Shown piece by piece: positions 23,390 through 26,701 of a stretch of 26,701 nucleotides of DNA. This DNA is from JAFNGF01 sp964567045 (GTDB lineage: Bacteria; Planctomycetota; Phycisphaerae; Sedimentisphaerales; Anaerobacaceae). The stretch is from the NCBI GenBank assembly GCA_964567045.1, contig CAZMLE010000051.1, forward strand, positions 1 through 26,701, written 5' to 3'. The notes under the pieces are model-generated. The model made no database searches. It was not told the DNA's origin and worked only from the letters and a program-made list of their open reading frames with translations. Within the stretch, counting starts at the first letter, position 1, and every line of letters starts with the position of its first letter. A program made the translations under genes and the position numbers.

Positions 23390-23414
23390 CACAGAGCACA
23401 CAGAGGACACAGAG
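23390..23414. repeat. Three-unit 9-nt repeat (CACAGAG core) before the alpha-subunit gene
   Basis: CACAGAG occurs at 23390, 23399 and 23408, exactly nine bases apart, joined by CA and GA. On the coding strand it reads as CTCTGTG words. Similar CTCTGTG phrases are known to me from many bacterial genomes. It sits just upstream of the alpha-subunit start where a ribosome-binding site would be expected. Confidence 0.7.
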
Positions 23415-23458
23415 AAATGAATTAAAAAACAGTGTAAACCCGTGTCTTTTTCATTATG

Positions 23459-23536
23459 TTATGTGCTATCCTTCTGGCCCCCCTGGTTCTTGAGGACCTG
23501 AGCAATCTTTTCAAAGATTTCTTCTCGATTCACCAT
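23459..23536 (-). pseudogene. Possible gene fragment (25 codons) in the inserted segment
   Basis: An ATG-to-TAA reading of 25 codons begins MVNREEIFEKIAQVLK. This helix resembles the first helix of some nucleotidyltransferases and of acyl carrier proteins, but the reading ends before any diagnostic motif. GATGAAGAAAA lies upstream without a proper Shine-Dalgarno. It may be a remnant of a gene brought in with the nuclease gene, or chance. The rest of the gap 23379-23635 holds no other coding signal that I can support. Confidence 0.25.
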
Positions 23537-23635
23537 TTTTCTTCATCTCTCAAAGCCCGCCAGATGCGGATTCGGGGTAAGCCCCACAAAACGCGAACCT
23601 TTTATGCCCTGTCATATGAAGCTCTGCCATTTGAA

Positions 23636-24697
23636 TCACTCAATCGTTAATATATCCGGTGAAACTCCAAATTTTTGCAGAAGCCGTTTGGCATAATCAA
23701 TACCACCCTTAGTACCAATATGCGTCTCAATAAATAGGCCATTTGAAAGTTGCTTAGGAGCTCTAAACTCCGTACGGTCTGGATGCATCACGTGCTTGTT
23801 GACTTGCTTGTTGATCAGACACCTCTTGCCTCGTCCAATTACCACAGGACAGTCAGATATTTTTAGTTTACCGATCTTTATGAGCCAATTGGCGGTGTTT
23901 ACCAAAATTTCAAAAGAATTGTGGAGTTCAAAGACCTCACCTTTCAGCTTCATTTTCCGAGGACCTTCGGGTGGTGGCGCTGGAGGCGGCTCTTCGGGAG
24001 GCTCTCCTAAAATTTTCCCTTCAGATGAACATGAGATTATTTCTTTGACTCTTTCTTTCAAGAAATCTTCAATTTCTGCGTCATCAAACTGGTAATCTGG
24101 ATGACGTTGACCGATTAGTACCTTAACTACAGGCATTAGACCCTTTATCATCTCTCCGGGTACATCTAAAAGTGATCTCCAAGTTTCGTCCAAAACTTGA
24201 ACCTTCTTCATTAACAATTCAATCTGTCCAATGTTAGCTTTTGAGATAGTTCTTATCTTTCTACATATTGCTAATAGTTCTTCCTTTTCTAAATCTGCTT
24301 TCCAAACAATTCGCTCTGCTAACTTAGTCCCTTCTTCGAAGGACTTCATCAATATCCAGACTGCACCATTAGTCAAGACTCCATATTTTGTGCCTTCGCC
24401 ATAAGAATAATTTGTTAGTTGGCGAACAACGTCTTTTTGTTCAACATCAACGCTTAATTTTTTCGCCTCAATAAATAGAATTGTCTCTCCATTTTTGAGC
24501 AATGCGTAATCAGGTACGCCTTCTTCCGTAGATACATTGGGTTGAACGTCTTCGGGTTTTTCAGGATCCCACTCAAGAGCCTTTAAAATAGGATTTATTA
24601 TTTGGTATCGCACTGCCATCTCGCTTTGCTCATATAGAGTCCGATGTTTATTTATTTTTTCTATTATTGACGCTAACACCTCATTCAAGTTGTCCAT
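23636..24697 (-). CDS. Orphan restriction-type nuclease protein (HsdR N-terminal domain)
   Basis: This 353-residue protein begins with a domain like the N-terminus of type I restriction R subunits (HSDR_N): the region from YEQSEMAVRYQIINPIL to YGVLTNGAVWILMK. A PD-(D/E)xK core is visible as PD (Asp63) and IEAKK (Glu77, Lys79), with QLTNYS after it (92-97). A proline-rich linker (about 232-245) leads to a C-terminal domain (about 246-353) that I do not recognise; it has basic patches (GRGKRCL) and a final RLLQKFGVSP. No helicase, methylase or specificity gene is nearby. The gene is visibly more AT-rich than its neighbours and splits the oxidoreductase operon, so it was probably acquired. A defence or DNA-repair role is inference. 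Confidence 0.8.
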   Translation of the reverse strand: MDNLNEVLASIIEKINKHRTLYEQSEMAVRYQIINPILKALEWDPEKPEDVQPNVSTEEGVPDYALLKNGETILFIEAKKLSVDVEQKDVVRQLTNYSYGEGTKYGVLTNGAVWILMKSFEEGTKLAERIVWKADLEKEELLAICRKIRTISKANIGQIELLMKKVQVLDETWRSLLDVPGEMIKGLMPVVKVLIGQRHPDYQFDDAEIEDFLKERVKEIISCSSEGKILGEPPEEPPPAPPPEGPRKMKLKGEVFELHNSFEILVNTANWLIKIGKLKISDCPVVIGRGKRCLINKQVNKHVMHPDRTEFRAPKQLSNGLFIETHIGTKGGIDYAKRLLQKFGVSPDILTIE

Positions 24698-24728
24698 TTT
24701 GGGCTCTACCTTCTCTTATGGGATTCTG

Positions 24729-25019
24729 TCAACCACGTTGTGTTTTGTCCTCAACTAAGGCCGACCTGCGTTTCCTGCCAGTTTCACCGCTTGTGTCATC
24801 GTCACGATACACATCAATTACTGCATCCGGGCAGATGATTGCACACATAGCGCAGCCGGTGCAATCGGCTTTAGCTGGACCCGCAGGTTCGGCAGGGAAA
24901 TAACCTGACTTGTTGGAGCGCTTGGAGATAACGATGCAGCCCTTTGGGCATACTGTTACACACAATCCGCAGCCTTTACATCGCTCGGTATCAATAACTA
25001 TTTTGCCAAGCATTTTCAT
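24729..25019 (-). CDS. Ferredoxin-like delta subunit of the 2-oxoacid oxidoreductase
   Basis: This 96-residue protein has two [4Fe-4S] motifs, CKGCGLCVTVCP (14-25) and CTGCAMCAIICP (53-64), as in KorD/VorD/PorD. It should pass electrons from the alpha-beta core to free ferredoxin. The expected operon order D-A-B-C is kept except for the inserted nuclease gene. After the usual end near VIDVYRDDD there is a basic tail of about 20 residues (up to EDKTQRG) that may have come from the insertion. Two in-frame ATGs (25019 and 25013) are possible starts; the Shine-Dalgarno is weak. Confidence 0.9.
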   Translation of the reverse strand: MKMLGKIVIDTERCKGCGLCVTVCPKGCIVISKRSNKSGYFPAEPAGPAKADCTGCAMCAIICPDAVIDVYRDDDTSGETGRKRRSALVEDKTQRG

Positions 25020-25043
25020 CTTGCGTCCAGGCTGCCAATTTTG

Positions 25044-25078
25044 GATTGTCGATTGTCAATTGTCAATTGCCAATTCTG
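25044..25078. repeat. Five-word heptamer array over the PQQ-protein stop codon
   Basis: Read on the plus strand, GATTGTC occurs twice (25044, 25051), then AATTGTC, AATTGCC (25065) and AATTCTG (25072), all in 7-nt register. The array supplies the last codons (Glu-Leu-Ala-Ile-Asp-Asn) and the stop of the PQQ-propeller gene on the minus strand. AATTGCC is shared with the array at 2856. Confidence 0.8.
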
Positions 25079-26336
25079 CGTGTTTGGAGTTTTTCCGTAT
25101 GTCAAAGGCCATAAGGGCATCGCCGCGGCGAATGTACAGCCGGCCATCGGATATGGCTGGATGCGCCCAGTGCTTGCCTGAGCCGGCCGTGACCCGGTAA
25201 GAACTGACTATCTCGAAGCTCTTGGGCGACGCCTTGACAAGAGCCACGTCGCCGGTATTTTCGTCATAACAATACAGCATTCCATCGGCAAATATAATCG
25301 AGCCTTTGTTGCCGTTCCACGTGGATTCATACATAATCTTACCGGTATCCCAATCAAGACAAACCCAATCCCCTTTGGGGATGCCCTTGAAATTGGAGCC
25401 ATAAAGGTAACCGTCCACCAGCACGACGCCGCCGTGATGACAATCTAAAACAGGCTGGTTCCATTTTTTCTCCACGCTGGTACCGTCCTCAGAGACATGC
25501 AGCATCAGCCCGCCGGCTGTAAAGCCATATTCAACTACGCTGGTGACGAAGATGCAGCCATCTTCATAGACCGGCGTGACAATAGCAGTGTCAAAACTGG
25601 CTTGGTAAGGAAAACGCCAGACGAGCGTTCCCTCCTCGGCATTTACACAGATTATGGATTTTTGTATCGCATTGACCAGCAGACGATTGTCGCCTCTTTG
25701 GATAAGAATTGGCGAAGAATATGCGGAACATTCATCCAGGCCCGTTGTCGCCCAAATGGTCTGGCCGGTAAGTTTATCCAGCGCGACGATTACACCCTTT
25801 TTGCCGCCGGGCGTGCAGTACACTTTTTGCCCGTCGACTAACGGTGAGCCGGTCATGCCCCAGGAGATATTTTTGCCCTGGAACGTCTTTAATGTGTCCA
25901 CACTCCAGATTTGTTCGCCGGTTTTGGCGGATAAACATGCCAGGACTCCTGTGCCGCTGAAGACGTAAATCCGGTCGGCGTCCACCGTTGGTGTGGTTCG
26001 AGCACCCGGGTTGGACCTTTGCCACTCCGGGCCGTATGATTTTTTCCACCGGAACTTGCCGTCAAGATCGTAGGCAAAAAGGAACCCTTGGCCGTCAATC
26101 ATGCCGGCTGTATATATAAGCCCGTCAGCTACAGCAACCGAAGAAAAACCGATGCCCAGGCCATCGACCGACCAGAGAAGCCTGGGGCCGCCTTGCGGCC
26201 ATTTTTGCAGGAGTCCTGTCTCTGCGGATTTGCCGTCGCGGTTCGGGCCTCGGAATTGGGGCCAGTCGTCGGCACAACACAGTGGGCCGGTTAGCAAGGC
26301 CAGGAACAAAGTTGTCACAGCCTTGATGTGATCCAT
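25056..26336 (-). CDS. Secreted PQQ-type beta-propeller repeat protein
   Basis: This 426-residue protein has a signal peptide (about 1-22, ending GPLCCA) and then DDWPQFRGPNRDGKS, the opening of a planctomycete family of outer-membrane or periplasmic PQQ-like propellers. Blade repeats are visible: VAVADGLIYTAG, VDADRIYVFSGTGVLACLSAKTGEQIW, GVIVALDKLTGQTIW, SIICVNAEEGTLVW, WVCLDWDTGKIM and AISDGRLYIRRGDALMAFD. No quinoprotein catalytic residues were identified, so it is more likely a scaffold or binding protein than a dehydrogenase. AAGGA lies eight bases before the ATG. The last six residues come from a heptamer array. It precedes the ferredoxin subunit by 36 bp. Confidence 0.9.
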   Translation of the reverse strand: MDHIKAVTTLFLALLTGPLCCADDWPQFRGPNRDGKSAETGLLQKWPQGGPRLLWSVDGLGIGFSSVAVADGLIYTAGMIDGQGFLFAYDLDGKFRWKKSYGPEWQRSNPGARTTPTVDADRIYVFSGTGVLACLSAKTGEQIWSVDTLKTFQGKNISWGMTGSPLVDGQKVYCTPGGKKGVIVALDKLTGQTIWATTGLDECSAYSSPILIQRGDNRLLVNAIQKSIICVNAEEGTLVWRFPYQASFDTAIVTPVYEDGCIFVTSVVEYGFTAGGLMLHVSEDGTSVEKKWNQPVLDCHHGGVVLVDGYLYGSNFKGIPKGDWVCLDWDTGKIMYESTWNGNKGSIIFADGMLYCYDENTGDVALVKASPKSFEIVSSYRVTAGSGKHWAHPAISDGRLYIRRGDALMAFDIRKNSKHAELAIDN

Positions 26337-26473
26337 ACGCAGAGTCCTTCAGGTCGTTCGCTTGGTATTCCTTGTGCAGCCATTTTACAGAACCGAGGGT
26401 GCATTGGGAGAGGCCATAATACATAAACCGCATCACAAAAACAACAGGGGCCTGCTGAGCCGAATGGCGAAGC

Positions 26474-26514
26474 ACCTCGCCGGCGCCGACGAGGTTCTTC
26501 GCTGCGCTCAGAAG
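26474..26514. repeat. REP-like palindromes upstream of the PQQ-protein gene
   Basis: ACCTCG (26474-26479) and CGAGGT (26490-26495) form an inverted repeat around a GC-rich centre. They are followed by CTTCGCTGCGCTCAGAAG, an imperfect palindrome close to a TTCTTCGCTxCGCTCAGAA phrase that recurs in many bacterial genomes. The whole gap 26337-26604 contains only this, the next repeat and the PQQ-gene leader; I see no gene in it. Confidence 0.5.
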
Positions 26515-26544
26515 GCCCCGAAATGGTGCCTACACTTAATAGGA

Positions 26545-26594
26545 CCCCGCGTAAAACGCGGGGCTAAATATTTAGCCGGCGGTTTCACCGCCGG
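26545..26594. repeat. Back-to-back hairpin repeat joined by a 16-bp palindrome
   Basis: Hairpin 1 is CCCCGCGT/ACGCGGGG (26545-26563) and hairpin 2 is CCGGCGGT/ACCGCCGG (26576-26594). Between them lies the perfect palindrome GGCTAAATATTTAGCC (26562-26577), which overlaps both stems by two bases. It starts about ten bases after the stop of the dockerin-like gene (minus strand) and may end that transcript. The same architecture occurs at 12354-12427, and a half-unit at 6717-6743. Confidence 0.85.
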
Positions 26595-26604
26595 TTCCTG
26601 GCGA

Positions 26605-26701
26605 TTACGGCCACATAATCTGCTCAAGCCACGAGTCTGCCAACTTGGCAAAATCCTTGAAGTTGATAACACCATCCTGATGCAAATCAGCAGCGACCGA
26701 A
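26605..26701 (-). CDS. C-terminal end of a protein with a dockerin-like repeat
   Basis: Only the last 32 codons are in the window. They read DLHQDGVINFKDFAKLADSW, then LEQIMWP and stop. The calcium-binding loop Asp-x-His-x-Asp-Gly and the following DFAxLAxxWL helix match half of a type I dockerin-like module. In Phycisphaerae such modules end many large secreted proteins, where they are thought to serve attachment or sorting. The nature of the rest of the protein is unknown. Confidence 0.8.
   Translation of the reverse strand, partial: SVAADLHQDGVINFKDFAKLADSWLEQIMWP

Noticed and set aside
26545..26594. Terminal inverted repeats of an insertion sequence
   Set aside because: No transposase reading lies between any two copies in the window, and the stems differ between copies, so a REP-like repeat explains them better.

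Overview
The window looks like chromosome from a Gram-negative member of the Planctomycetota, most likely the Phycisphaerae/Sedimentisphaerales side. Three things point there: a secreted PQQ-propeller protein with the DWPQFRGPNRDG signature common in planctomycetes; the end of a protein with a dockerin-like repeat ending DFAKLADSWL, a form I associate with Phycisphaerae; and outer-membrane biogenesis genes (LptD, a Lol transporter). The assignment is inference from gene content, not from a marker tree.

Layout. Positions 1-12305 (+) are nine co-directional genes: lptD (5' end outside the window), class II fructose-bisphosphate aldolase, an S41 C-terminal processing protease, lysS, two LolC/LolE-type permeases with their LolD ATPase, a branched-chain aminotransferase and a polyprenyl diphosphate synthase. 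Positions 12434-15545 (-) hold three secreted beta-barrel-like proteins. Two are tandem paralogues that share promoter, leader and terminator style, and all three have promoters with the same -10 word. Positions 15832-18836 (+) hold rarA (apparently leaderless), 5-formyl-THF cyclo-ligase and a LysM/YkuD L,D-transpeptidase. Positions 18871-26701 (-) hold, in transcription order, the end of a dockerin-like protein, a PQQ-propeller protein, a four-subunit 2-oxoacid:ferredoxin oxidoreductase operon (D-A-B-C) split between D and A by an AT-rich restriction-type nuclease gene, clpX, and a MNT/HEPN pair.

The most unusual signal is not a gene. At seven places, six of them between neighbouring same-strand genes and the seventh beside the inserted nuclease segment, there are short degenerate arrays with a fixed 7-nt period (two have a 9-nt period). 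The words differ from place to place, and the arrays often run into the stop or start codon of the adjacent gene (lptD stop, second permease start, ferredoxin oxidoreductase gamma start, PQQ-protein stop). A second repeat class is made of GC-rich hairpins joined by the palindrome GGCTAAATATTTAGCC or half of it (end of lysS, 12354-12427, 26545-26594). Both classes have reshaped the ends of proteins here.

No tRNA, rRNA, CRISPR array, complete insertion sequence or replication origin was seen.
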